Assembly: GCA_964490725.1 (NCBI GenBank)
Contig: CAZBDU010000045.1
Span: 1-42,303 of the forward strand
DNA length: 42,303 nt
Direction of reading: 5' to 3'
Source of the DNA: CAZBDU01 sp964490725
GTDB lineage: Bacteria > Spirochaetota > Spirochaetia > SZUA-6 > DRHE01
A model generated the notes under the pieces. It made no database searches and was not told where the DNA came from. It saw only the letters and a list, made by a program, of their open reading frames with translations. This document shows, piece by piece, positions 15,158 through 23,456 of the stretch. Made by a program: the position numbers and the translations under genes. Numbering within the stretch: the first letter of the stretch is position 1; every line of letters starts with the position of its first letter.

Positions 15158-15821
15158 CTACCTGGCCGTCTGCCAGCAATCCTGCCCCGATTTCCCGAGC
15201 CGCCGTTTCCCATGTGTCCAGTGCTGCCCTATCCCGGCGTCCTGGAGCTCGTCAAAGATCATCGCGGTGTATCCCAGTGGCTCGGACACTGCCAAACGAA
15301 AAACGGGTCCGTGTAGCCTGGTGTTCAGCGCGTACGCAGAGTAGCCTGAGTCGAAGGGCTGAACGACGATCCCGACGATCCCATCGCCCGGCTCTTCCTG
15401 TAGTACTCGCGAAGATCCAGATCCAGGACTGGGAGACACCACTGGTTTCCGGGAACTGCGAAGGCAGTCTTCTGCTGGATCAATCGCCGGCGGTTGTCGT
15501 TGTCGATCGAGGTTCTAACGTAGACAACCTCCCCAGCCCGTCTGCGTCGAACCTGGGCGACCAGCTTGTCTTTCGCCGCCAGTGTGCGCTTTTCGGGTTC
15601 CAACAGCAAGGGAATCCCCAATAAGGATGCAAGGAACAACCCGTAGGAATCCATGAGGAACAGAGGGAGCCGTTCGGCTTCCAGCCAGGGCGCGACCTCG
15701 ATATGGATTCTAAGACGTCCCAGAGATACCTCATGGGCTGTCGCTGTAGTGCTTCGACGTCGATCTCGTTCATAACATTCATCTGCACAATAACGTTGTC
15801 GGTGTGATTGTGCAAATCCAT
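15158..15821 (-). pseudogene. decayed MarR-like DNA-binding regulator
   Basis: Three minus-strand reading frames join into one protein-like sequence. The 15821 start frame gives RYLWDVLESI and GWKPNG. A -1 slip near 15665-15672 moves to LFLMDSYGLFLASLLG, VVYVRTSIDNDNRRRLIQQK, FAVPGNQWCLPVLDLDLREY and FSPSTQATL. A second slip near 15335-15350 moves to YALNTRLHG, LAVSEPLGYTAM and FDELQDAGIG. The RLIQQ..F.VPG.Q..LP..DLRE pattern followed by a winged-helix-like end matches a family I recall as MarR-type regulators, here from memory only. The helix-turn-helix part also looks internally shortened. It lies at the ssrA-proximal edge of the island. Bases 14941-15157 and 15822-16011 show no gene I recognise. 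Confidence 0.6.
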
Positions 15822-16011
15822 GTTATTGTCTCTGCCTACTTGCTGGCTTTCTCGCGAGGTCCCCAGCTGATCGCGGCCCGCTTCTCCGCCAGGGTCAGGT
15901 GAATCTCGGCACGGAGCATTCTTCTATGAACCCACTGCTGCTGCGTCTCAGAGGCGGAACCATTCGTCCTTCTTCATTCGCACAATATCGAAATAAATTC
16001 CATGAAACATA

Positions 16012-16041
16012 TTGACAAATGATCTCTTTGTTGCGTACAAT
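16012..16041 (+). promoter_or_regulatory. promoter of the island operon
   Basis: TTGACA at 16012-16017 and TACAAT at 16036-16041 are separated by 18 bp, eleven of twelve consensus bases. It lies 33 bp before the binding-protein start and is the only clear promoter ahead of the plus-strand operon. Confidence 0.72.
16015..16031 (+). promoter_or_regulatory. candidate operator overlapping the island promoter
   Basis: ACAAA (16015-16019) and TTTGT (16027-16031) form an inverted repeat with a 7-bp centre, lying from the -35 box into the spacer. A repressor bound here would block RNA polymerase. The SorC-type regulator encoded in the same operon is the natural candidate. The arms are only 5 bp, so chance is possible. 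Confidence 0.3.
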
Positions 16042-16074
16042 CCCACCAAAAGCCTGATCGCAAGGAGGTTCGAA

Positions 16075-17424
16075 GTGAAGAAGGCAATCCTCGTTCTTTC
16101 CGTCTTGCTCCTGCTGCCGGCCCTGGTAGCCATCTCAGGTGGACAGCAGGAGAAATCAGAAGGAAGCGCTGCGAAAGTGGTTTCCGGGTTTGACTGGCAG
16201 AGATACAGCGGAAGTTCCATACGCGTATTTGCCACAGATGATGGGACTCACATAAAGACAGTTCAAAAACTCATCAGCAAGTTTGAAGCGCTAACAGGCA
16301 TAGACGTAGAGGTCGAGGTCCTCGACTACACAAGCTACAGGAATAGAGAGCCTGTAGAATTGATCGGGAAGTCAACGACATATGATGTCATGCAATCCAT
16401 GCCGGTGGTCGAGGGCAGGAAATTCTATGCTTCAGGATGGTACGAAGACCTAGCTACATATCTCAACGATCCAAACATGACAGATCCAGGCTTCGATTGG
16501 AAGGATTTCTTCCCAGCAGCACGGGCGCAAGCCAAAGTGCAAGATCACGTGATAGTGGTTCCCTATGAAGCCCAGACAATACATCTATGGTATCGTAAAG
16601 ACATCTTCCGCCAATCTGGTTTGGAGCCACCGAACACGTTTGACGAACTCCTAAACACCGCGGCAAAGCTCCATGATCCGAGCAACGACTTCTACGGAAT
16701 GTCAATACGCGGGGCATCATATCAAGCGACAACAACCTTTTGCCCGTTTCTCTACGGCTATGGGGGGTCCTGGCTGGACGCACAAGGGAATCCGGCTATT
16801 GCTACGAAACAGGCAGTTGACGCATTTCACTTCTATGGTCAACTTGGCAGCAAGTATGGCCCTCCGGGAGCCCCCAGCATCAACTGGAGCCACACTCTTG
16901 AATTCATGAAACAAGCCAAACTTGCCATGGCAATGGAGATCAACATCTTCATTTCACAGCTGGAAGATCCGTCCCAGTCAAAGGTCGCGGGAAAGATGGG
17001 TTATGCAATGGTTCCTGCAGGTCCGGCCGGGCGAAAGCCGTTCTTTGCGGGATGGGCCTGGATGATAAATCCTTACTCAAAGAACAAAGGAGCTGCTTGG
17101 TACTTCATCCAGTACATGGCCAGCAAGCAAGTCTTTCACGACCTGCAAGTATTGGGACATCCAACGCCACGAACTTCTGCCTGGAACAGTCCGGAGTTTG
17201 CGGAGGCGGACAAGAAGCTTAACCTCAAGGAAGTCACCCTCAAAAGCTACTTGGCTGCCGAAGGTGTAGACATGAATCCGCAGGTGATCCCGGGTCTGGA
17301 GGCAAGGAAAATCGTCGGCGTGATTACAGACCTCGCCCTGACCGGTGCATCCAGACCCGAAATTGACAAGGCAGCTCGGAATGCAACCAAGGAGATGGAG
17401 CAACTTCTTTCGAAGTACCGGTAA
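16075..17424 (+). CDS. ABC transporter sugar-binding lipoprotein-like protein (extracellular, family 1)
   Basis: This 449-residue periplasmic binding protein should capture a carbohydrate for the two permeases downstream. A signal peptide (about 1-22) ends before GGQQEKSEG, the mature N-terminus style common in spirochaete binding proteins. No lipobox cysteine is visible. The body shows the type 1 solute-binding pattern (FEALTGIDVEVEVLDY, YDVMQSMP, VVPYEAQTIHLWYRKD, FFAGWAWMINPYSKN). The start is the GTG at 16075, after AAGGAGG at 16062; an upstream in-frame extension lacks a good site. It is the first gene of the island operon. The CUT1-like family suggests sugars, sugar alcohols or their derivatives; the ligand is unknown. 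Confidence 0.9.
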   Translation: MKKAILVLSVLLLLPALVAISGGQQEKSEGSAAKVVSGFDWQRYSGSSIRVFATDDGTHIKTVQKLISKFEALTGIDVEVEVLDYTSYRNREPVELIGKSTTYDVMQSMPVVEGRKFYASGWYEDLATYLNDPNMTDPGFDWKDFFPAARAQAKVQDHVIVVPYEAQTIHLWYRKDIFRQSGLEPPNTFDELLNTAAKLHDPSNDFYGMSIRGASYQATTTFCPFLYGYGGSWLDAQGNPAIATKQAVDAFHFYGQLGSKYGPPGAPSINWSHTLEFMKQAKLAMAMEINIFISQLEDPSQSKVAGKMGYAMVPAGPAGRKPFFAGWAWMINPYSKNKGAAWYFIQYMASKQVFHDLQVLGHPTPRTSAWNSPEFAEADKKLNLKEVTLKSYLAAEGVDMNPQVIPGLEARKIVGVITDLALTGASRPEIDKAARNATKEMEQLLSKYR

Positions 17425-17558
17425 AGGCGTCGTGCTATCGCCAGCATGTTTTCGCGCGTGGTCAGTTCTTCCTCTGTGAAGATCTGACCACCCGCTTCTG
17501 TCTCTAGACCGACACTTGGAGATAGGGCGAACAACATTCCGGACAAGGAGTAGAGACA

Positions 17559-18353
17559 ATGGCTTCCAGGGTCATCAACCTAACGTTACCATTGTATAAC
17601 CACATGCCGGTCGGAAATGTCTGGGCATGGGACATGCCTTTTGAAATGGAAGATATCACGAGCTACGAAATCCACGGCATGAGAAAACACGCCTGTAAAG
17701 TCGACAGCGAAGTCGGTACGCGCTTCATAATGAAGTCCATCTACAGTCCAAGCGAAGCACTGATAGGCAAACTTGACTTCTCGCTGCTAGTCAATCGCAA
17801 TACAGTCGTGATTGATATACCAAAGAGTGCCCAGGAAGAGATCAACGAAAGAGATATTTCCGACAAGGTAGAGGGGGATCCAGAATACCGCGATGGAGAT
17901 GTGGTGCTGATACGCACTGGTTGGGGAGACAACGAGCGTTTCAGGGAGATGGGCGATGACTACACGATAAAGACGCCGCACTTCGGCGATGACGGCGCGG
18001 AGAAATTCGCAGAGGTACTACGTAGGAAAGGATCTGACCTGTTCGCCATAGACGTCGCCTATATTGGTAATTGCGGCAGGCGCTACATGATGAAGGAATG
18101 GGTGAAGCTCGATCCATGGCAGCGGCCTCCCTATCCTGCTGACGCGGCAAAAGTCTACCTGCGCAATTACACAAGGGAAAAGGTGGTTGCCGACTGGACA
18201 ACTTCGGAAGTGCTCCATCGAGCGGCCTACACCATAATTGCCTGCTGCAACTGCGGGTCTATCTCAAAGAAAAGAGTTAGATTGACCGCGCTTCCACTCT
18301 TTATTGAGCAAGGGGTCAGTTCAACAATCACAGTTGTTGCGGTTGAAGACTAG
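17559..18353 (+). CDS. cyclase-family protein with altered metal motif
   Basis: This 264-residue protein is related to the cyclase/kynurenine-formamidase-like family (PF04199): an N-terminal VINLTLPLYNHMP, a GDVVLIRTGWGD strand, FAIDVAY in the middle and a late ALPLFI. In typical members HxGTHxDxPxH binds the metal. Here the corresponding stretch reads DSEVGTRFIMKSIY, so GTH has become GTR and the flanking ligands are lost. It may be inactive, use other residues, or be a partner of the canonical paralogue at 21715. It lies between the binding protein and the permeases; the start has AAGGAG upstream. The 17425-17558 gap holds no other gene. Confidence 0.75.
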   Translation: MASRVINLTLPLYNHMPVGNVWAWDMPFEMEDITSYEIHGMRKHACKVDSEVGTRFIMKSIYSPSEALIGKLDFSLLVNRNTVVIDIPKSAQEEINERDISDKVEGDPEYRDGDVVLIRTGWGDNERFREMGDDYTIKTPHFGDDGAEKFAEVLRRKGSDLFAIDVAYIGNCGRRYMMKEWVKLDPWQRPPYPADAAKVYLRNYTREKVVADWTTSEVLHRAAYTIIACCNCGSISKKRVRLTALPLFIEQGVSSTITVVAVED

Positions 18354-18410
18354 TGTCGGCCGGGATCGGGCGCTTGACCGCGCGCGACCGTTTTGAGGAA
18401 AATTGCCGCC

Positions 18411-19301
18411 GTGGCTAGGAGAGCTGGCAGACTCACTGCCTTTATAGACCGGAATGTCAGGTACGTATTCCCGGCTCCGGCTGTCTTCTTCGTCGGCGCT
18501 CTGGTGTTGTTTCCGTTAATGTACGCACTTTACCTAAGCTTTCATGAATGGATCCCATCTGCCGCAGCTCCACGCCATTTCGTCGGTCTTGCCAACTACC
18601 TTGATCTGCTTAAGGACACCCGCTTCCAAGCATCGCTCCTGAGGACACTCTACTTCCTGGCGATATCTATCAGCGTTCAGATGGCCTTCGGCGTTGCCCT
18701 GGCTCTGATGCTAGAGCGTGACCATGTTGGCAAGCGCGCAGTAAGGACCCTTTTCCTCTTGCCAATGATGGCGACACCAGTGGCGATAGCGCTCGTATGG
18801 ATGATGATGTTGGATCCAACTATTGGAGTATTCAACTATGTCCTTAGCTTGGTTGGATTGCCGAAGCTTGCGTGGATGGCTGACGTAAAGCTGGTTATAC
18901 CGGCGTTCGCGTTGATTGATTCTTGGCGGTGGACGCCTTTTGTCATGCTGATCGTCGCGTCGGGTCTGTCCGCTTTACCGCGTGAACCTTTCGAGGCGGC
19001 TAGAATTGACGGTGCCAGCTATGCGCAGATAGTGAGGCATATTACGCTTCCCCTTCTGAGACCGACAATTATGGTGGCGCTCACCTTCAGAGTGGTCGAC
19101 GGACTTAAGATCTTTGACATAATAGCTGCCACGACTGATGGAGGGCCTGCGTACGCGTCGGAGCTGTTGTACGTATACACCTTTCACAAGAACTTTCAAG
19201 ATTTTACTTTTGGATATGGTTCGGCAACCATCATCGTCTTCGCTGTGCTGATACTTGGCGTTACTGTGGTTCTAAGTAGACTCCGAAGGGCTGCCGAGTG
19301 A
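18411..19301 (+). CDS. ABC transporter permease (sugar type, first)
   Basis: This inner-membrane permease of the MalF/UgpA type has about 296 residues and six predicted helices. The coupling EAA motif is EAARIDGASYAQIVRHITLPLLRP (Glu near residue 196), which docks the ATPase. A GTG at 18411 is preceded by GAGGA at 18395; a TTG at 18393 would add six residues. Its stop overlaps the next permease by 4 bp (GTGA), so the two are translationally coupled and presumably form a heterodimer. No ATP-binding subunit gene is present in the island. Confidence 0.9.
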   Translation: MARRAGRLTAFIDRNVRYVFPAPAVFFVGALVLFPLMYALYLSFHEWIPSAAAPRHFVGLANYLDLLKDTRFQASLLRTLYFLAISISVQMAFGVALALMLERDHVGKRAVRTLFLLPMMATPVAIALVWMMMLDPTIGVFNYVLSLVGLPKLAWMADVKLVIPAFALIDSWRWTPFVMLIVASGLSALPREPFEAARIDGASYAQIVRHITLPLLRPTIMVALTFRVVDGLKIFDIIAATTDGGPAYASELLYVYTFHKNFQDFTFGYGSATIIVFAVLILGVTVVLSRLRRAAE

Positions 19302-20116
19302 CTAGATTACGCGGAATAGTACGTAGAGTTCTTTTTGCGGTAGTAGTACTCTCTCTCCTAGCGTTCTTTCTATTTTTGTTTGTATGGATGGGGCTGTCAT
19401 CTTTCAAACCGAATCGGGACATATACGCCATGCCCCCTGAATGGAACTTCCTTCCAACGTTCGCGCACTACACCAAGATATTCCGCGAAGTGTCATTTCT
19501 CAGGTATCTTGGCAACAGTATTGTCGTTGGAACAAGCGCGACGATAATTGGACTGTTGTTCAGTCTGCCAGCTGCATATAGTGTTGCTCGATATCGGCAA
19601 CGCAGGCTCGCTCTGGCGTTGCTGTTCGCTAGAATTCTCCCCGGCGTCATCTACCTCGTTCCGTTCTTTTTGCTTTTCCAATGGTTGGGCCTGCTCAGAA
19701 CGTATGGCGCACTGGTCATCACGCACGTTCTCATTACTTTGCCTATGATGACCTGGATTCTCATACCGTATTTCGAAGACCTGCCTGTCGAGCTAGAAGA
19801 AGCGGCCTATATTGACGGCTGTAGCAGAACGCGCATCTTCCTTGCGGTTTCTATCCCGTTGGTGAGACCTGGAATCGCAGCGGCGACGATTCTGGCGTTC
19901 ATCACTTCGTGGAACGACTACGTATTTGCCCTGATTCTCTCCGGAACGAGTACCAGGACAGTACCCATAGCGCTCTTGACTTTCATGGGCCAGAGCGTCG
20001 TGGATTGGGGTGCTCTCAATGCCGCGGCGACGTTGGCAACGGTACCGGTGATCATCATGGCTGTGCTTGTGCAAAAGCACATCGTCAAAGGCCTTACACT
20101 TGGAGGAATCAAGTAG
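19298..20116 (+). CDS. ABC transporter permease (sugar type, second)
   Basis: This 272-residue MalG/UgpE-type permease has six helices, with the EAA loop EEAAYIDGCSRTRIFLAVSIPLVRPG and a conserved late SWNDYVFALIL. It is the partner of the preceding permease, which it overlaps by 4 bp. The GTG start lies inside the upstream stop region. Together with the binding protein it makes a CUT1-type importer that must borrow an ATPase (MsiK/UgpC type) encoded elsewhere in the genome. Confidence 0.92.
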   Translation: MTRLRGIVRRVLFAVVVLSLLAFFLFLFVWMGLSSFKPNRDIYAMPPEWNFLPTFAHYTKIFREVSFLRYLGNSIVVGTSATIIGLLFSLPAAYSVARYRQRRLALALLFARILPGVIYLVPFFLLFQWLGLLRTYGALVITHVLITLPMMTWILIPYFEDLPVELEEAAYIDGCSRTRIFLAVSIPLVRPGIAAATILAFITSWNDYVFALILSGTSTRTVPIALLTFMGQSVVDWGALNAAATLATVPVIIMAVLVQKHIVKGLTLGGIK

Positions 20117-20231
20117 GGATCTAGTGACTGACCTCGCGGGACAGCGCCGTCTAACCAGCAGGCCAGCGCTTGAGGTTGCCCTACACTGGCAGACGAATTG
20201 CCCAGACACATTCATGAGAAAGGAGACAATC

Positions 20232-20648
20232 ATGTTGGTTGGTGTACACCATATTGCCTATGTAGTTGCTGACATGGACAAGGCGATTAGATTTGTCCAA
20301 GATTCCATGGGCTTGGAACTGAGGCGTCGTGAAACGCTGACAGAGTTTGAAATGGCAGAGTTCCGAGTGGGGCAGACGATAATAGAATTGATGAGGCCCG
20401 TTCAGGCAGACTCTCAGTACACCAAATTCCTGAAGGAAACTGGTGGAGGGCTTAACCACGTTGCATTTACCACGACGGACATACAAGACCAGACCAAGAA
20501 AATGCAAAGAGGCGGGGTTGGCTTTCATGATATCTTTGTGGCGGAAACTGGTTGGTATGTAACTAACGTCGACGACAGTAACGTGCTGGGAATGCGGTTG
20601 CAGCTTGCGCAAGAAGATGCCGTGAAGCACCAGAAAACAGCCGAGTGA
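20232..20648 (+). CDS. VOC-family protein, methylmalonyl-CoA epimerase-like
   Basis: This 138-residue glyoxalase-fold (VOC) protein has two beta-alpha-beta-beta-beta modules. Likely metal ligands are the His in VGVHHIAYVV (about residue 6), the Glu in QTIIELMRP (about 50) and the His in GGGLNHVAFTT (about 77), an arrangement like methylmalonyl-CoA epimerase. In this operon it could epimerise or isomerise a keto-sugar or acyl intermediate. The start at 20232 follows AAAGGAG. It sits between the transporter and the regulator. The specific reaction is not readable. Confidence 0.82.
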   Translation: MLVGVHHIAYVVADMDKAIRFVQDSMGLELRRRETLTEFEMAEFRVGQTIIELMRPVQADSQYTKFLKETGGGLNHVAFTTTDIQDQTKKMQRGGVGFHDIFVAETGWYVTNVDDSNVLGMRLQLAQEDAVKHQKTAE

Positions 20649-20738
20649 AGTGCTGTCTTGAGCCTTCCGGTGTGAGCTGCGCATCGTTTGGACACAACGC
20701 ACAGTATGGAAAGCACACGATCATACTGGACTGCGAGG

Positions 20739-21737
20739 ATGGACAAGAAAGACGGTTCGCCTATGAACGGCAAGACTCTCCGGATCTTCGAAGCTGCGCG
20801 GCTCCACTACGAAATGGGATGGAGCCAGCGAGACGTCGCTGAAGACCTTGGCGTGTCTCCAGCGACCCTTACGCGCCTTCTGCAGAAGGCTCGAGAACTA
20901 GGTATCGTGAAATTCACGGTTCAACCACCCGAGGAATACAGACGCAACACTCAGAATCTGGCCAGGGAACTCAAGAGCAAGCTCGCCCTCGAGGCCGTAA
21001 TTGTCACACCGACGTTTGAACGTCCAGAAGTCGTACGAAAGGAGCTGGGTTTCGCTGCCGCCGAGTGGATCTTGTCTCAGATCAAGTTCGGGATGCGCGC
21101 GGGGTTTTCCGGCGGGCGATCAGTCGCCGAAATTGTACCGTTTCTTGACAAGAGAGCTGACGGTGTTGAGGTAGTACAACTCATGGGCGGAGTCAGTCCT
21201 AGGGAGGTCAACATTCAGGCGGATGTGATCGCTCGCAACGCCGCTTCGCGGCTCGGAGGGACTTGCCACGTGATACATGGTCCAGCAGTATTCGCTACTC
21301 AAAGCGAACTGGCTCAGTTTCTTCGAAATGTGATCGTCGCAGACGTGGTGGGGCGCTTTGACGAGCTGGACTTGTCTGTCGTAGGTATCGGAACTGTAAC
21401 TGCAGATAACCCACTAATGCAATGCGGATTCCTGACGGAAGATGAAGCGGCGCGCTTGTCCACAAGAACATGCGTCGGCGATATCTGCGGCCGGTTCTTT
21501 AACAGTAGCGGAGACGAATGTCTCCCAGACCTGGCCAAGCGGATCCTGGGAATACGGCTTGATCAACTGGCGAAAACGCCGAAGGTTTGCGCTTTGGCGG
21601 CCGGCCCCGCCAAGGTGGCGGCCATCATAGCTGCCTGTCAGGCAAGGATTGTCAAGGTACTGGTGACCGATACCGATACCGCCGAAAGAATCACACAGGC
21701 CTTGGGAAGTGGCAATGATGAAGGCCAAGAGCGGTAG
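20739..21737 (+). CDS. SorC/DeoR-type sugar-binding transcriptional regulator
   Basis: This regulator of about 332 residues has an N-terminal helix-turn-helix (LHYEMGWSQRDVAEDLGVSP followed by TLTRLLQKARELG) and a C-terminal SorC sugar-phosphate-binding domain. The latter is marked by GFSGGRSVAEIV, VVQLMGG, DLSVVGIGTV and GDICGRFF. It probably controls the island operon, responding to a phosphorylated substrate such as the product of the FGGY kinase. Start choice is uncertain: ATG 20739 or 20763, or TTG 20688; none has a good ribosome-binding site. It overlaps the next gene by about 23 bp. Confidence 0.88.
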   Translation: MDKKDGSPMNGKTLRIFEAARLHYEMGWSQRDVAEDLGVSPATLTRLLQKARELGIVKFTVQPPEEYRRNTQNLARELKSKLALEAVIVTPTFERPEVVRKELGFAAAEWILSQIKFGMRAGFSGGRSVAEIVPFLDKRADGVEVVQLMGGVSPREVNIQADVIARNAASRLGGTCHVIHGPAVFATQSELAQFLRNVIVADVVGRFDELDLSVVGIGTVTADNPLMQCGFLTEDEAARLSTRTCVGDICGRFFNSSGDECLPDLAKRILGIRLDQLAKTPKVCALAAGPAKVAAIIAACQARIVKVLVTDTDTAERITQALGSGNDEGQER

Positions 21738-22461
21738 TCGAAACAACGTCAGGGTTATCGATCTTTCCCATATCATGACCCCGGGAAAACAGCGGTTTAT
21801 TCTTAACGTCCGATCGCGCTCTGTGGATGAGTATCTACCCCAGTACAGAGTGTCCGAGGGGGAATGGTATGTCATGACGGACGTTGAGGCATGTACCCAC
21901 GTCGGAACACACGTCGAAGCGCCATATCACGCGTTCAAGGAAGGGCAACAGGTCTCCGATCTAGATCCGCGGTCGTTGATCGGTCCAGCCGCACTGGTGG
22001 ATTTCAGTGACAAAGGAGCCGATCAGCCCATACTCCGAGAGGAGATGATCGAAAGGGGAGCCCACATCGAGGAAGGAGACATCCTCTTGATTCACACAGG
22101 ACTAAGCCGGTTCTATCTGACTTCCGGGTACAAGAGACCCTACCTGGAAATCGGTGCTGTGGACTGGCTCATAGACCGAGGTATCAGAGCGCTCGGCATT
22201 GACTGTTCCGGTTTCGAGAACAGGTCTGTCGATAGCCACGAAGTCAACCACCGCGCGCTTCTGAGCCGAGGAATCCTGATTGTCGAGGACATGAACAACC
22301 TGGACAAGCTGCGCGAGAAGCGCGTCTTCTTTTTCGCGCTGCCGCTGCTGATTAAGGGCCTCGATGCGTGTTGGGTTCGGCCGATTGCCGTAGAACCGAT
22401 CGATGTGGCGGGGCAGCTTCGTCAGATTCTTGTTGGATCCAACACAGTCTGGGAAAGGTGA
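21715..22461 (+). CDS. cyclase-family metal-dependent hydrolase (canonical)
   Basis: This protein of about 248 residues belongs to PF04199 and keeps the intact metal motif THVGTHVEAPYH (about residue 56). VIDLSHIMTPG at the start, GDILLIHTGLS and ALGIDCSGFENR agree with the family, and a late FALPLLIKGLDACWVRPIAV closes the fold. Family members hydrolyse cyclic or N-formyl amides, or act on ring compounds; here the substrate is unknown. The start is inside the regulator gene (GTG 21709, ATG 21715 or 21718; GGAAG precedes 21715). It is the active-looking counterpart of the altered paralogue at 17559. Confidence 0.86.
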   Translation: MMKAKSGSRNNVRVIDLSHIMTPGKQRFILNVRSRSVDEYLPQYRVSEGEWYVMTDVEACTHVGTHVEAPYHAFKEGQQVSDLDPRSLIGPAALVDFSDKGADQPILREEMIERGAHIEEGDILLIHTGLSRFYLTSGYKRPYLEIGAVDWLIDRGIRALGIDCSGFENRSVDSHEVNHRALLSRGILIVEDMNNLDKLREKRVFFFALPLLIKGLDACWVRPIAVEPIDVAGQLRQILVGSNTVWER

Positions 22462-22469
22462 GGGTGTCC

Positions 22470-23456
22470 ATGCGCCAGTCCGCGAATAGCGGGAAGCTGT
22501 CAGACAAGCTGCTTGTTGGAATGTATCGCAAGATGGTGCGGATACGTGAATTCGAAATGCAGGTAACACAGCTGTTTCTGAAAGGTCTGATTCCTGGGAC
22601 GATCCACCTGTGCATCGGACAGGAGGCGGTGGCAGTTGGCGCAACGAGCTGCTTGCGCCCGACTGACAGGGTCCTCCTCACGCACCGACCCCACGGCCAA
22701 GCTCTGGCCAAAGGCATGGATCCCAAATCAGTGCTGGCGGAAATACTTGGCCGAGAGGACGGCTGCACTTCCGGCAAGGGCGGATCGATGCATCTGGTGG
22801 ATATTGAAGTGGGCGTCATGCCTACTCTGCCAATCGTGGGGGCAGGGATACCGATAGCGGCTGGAATTGCCTTCGCTTTCAGGTATTTCGGCTCCGACTC
22901 AGTGGCTATGGGCTTCTTCGGAGACGGCGCAACAAACATCGGAGCGTTCCACGAAGCAATGAATCTGGCGGCTGTTTGGAGACTTCCTGTCGTCTACGCC
23001 TGCGAGAACAATCTCTACGCTGTAACTACTCGCATCGATAGTGCTACGCTTGTCACGGAACTTTCGCAGAAGGCCAAAATGTACGGAATGCCTGCATCCG
23101 TGGTAGACGGCAATGATGTGGAGGCAGTGCATGCAGCATTCTCCGTCGCCGTAGACAGGGCTCGTCAAGGGGGAGGGCCTACTTTTATCGAATGTAGAAC
23201 CTACCGGCACAGCGGTCACTCGCGCACCGATCCAGCAACCTACCGTAGCGAGGATGAGCTCAGGGCCTGGAAAGAAAGAGATCCGCTTAGACTCTGTCGT
23301 GATGCCATCTTGGAAAGAGGCTACTTGGACGAAAAGGGATGCAACGATATCCAGGAGGACGAAAGGCGCCGAATCGAGGAGGCGGCGCAGTTCGCCATTT
23401 CCTCTCCAGAGCCTGAGGCTGCCAAAGCTGTGAAAGACGTGTATAAGGATGGCTGA
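22470..23456 (+). CDS. 2-oxoacid dehydrogenase E1 alpha subunit (pyruvate/acetoin type)
   Basis: This thiamine-diphosphate enzyme subunit has about 328 residues. The TPP/Mg motif runs from GDGAT to ENN (about 152-182). HRPHGQALAKG holds the active-site histidine region, and YRHSGHSRTDPATYR matches the conserved loop near the active site. With the beta subunit it would decarboxylate a 2-oxoacid (or cleave acetoin) and pass the acyl unit to a lipoyl domain. GGTGAGGG lies before the ATG at 22470 (GTG at 22464 is also possible). It overlaps the beta subunit gene by 8 bp. The operon encodes no recognisable E2 acyltransferase or E3. Confidence 0.93.
   Translation: MRQSANSGKLSDKLLVGMYRKMVRIREFEMQVTQLFLKGLIPGTIHLCIGQEAVAVGATSCLRPTDRVLLTHRPHGQALAKGMDPKSVLAEILGREDGCTSGKGGSMHLVDIEVGVMPTLPIVGAGIPIAAGIAFAFRYFGSDSVAMGFFGDGATNIGAFHEAMNLAAVWRLPVVYACENNLYAVTTRIDSATLVTELSQKAKMYGMPASVVDGNDVEAVHAAFSVAVDRARQGGGPTFIECRTYRHSGHSRTDPATYRSEDELRAWKERDPLRLCRDAILERGYLDEKGCNDIQEDERRRIEEAAQFAISSPEPEAAKAVKDVYKDG

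Noticed and set aside
15145..15624. A 159-codon plus-strand frame opposite the decayed regulator
   Set aside because: It has no family-like sequence, whereas the minus strand gives recognisable pieces in consecutive frames.
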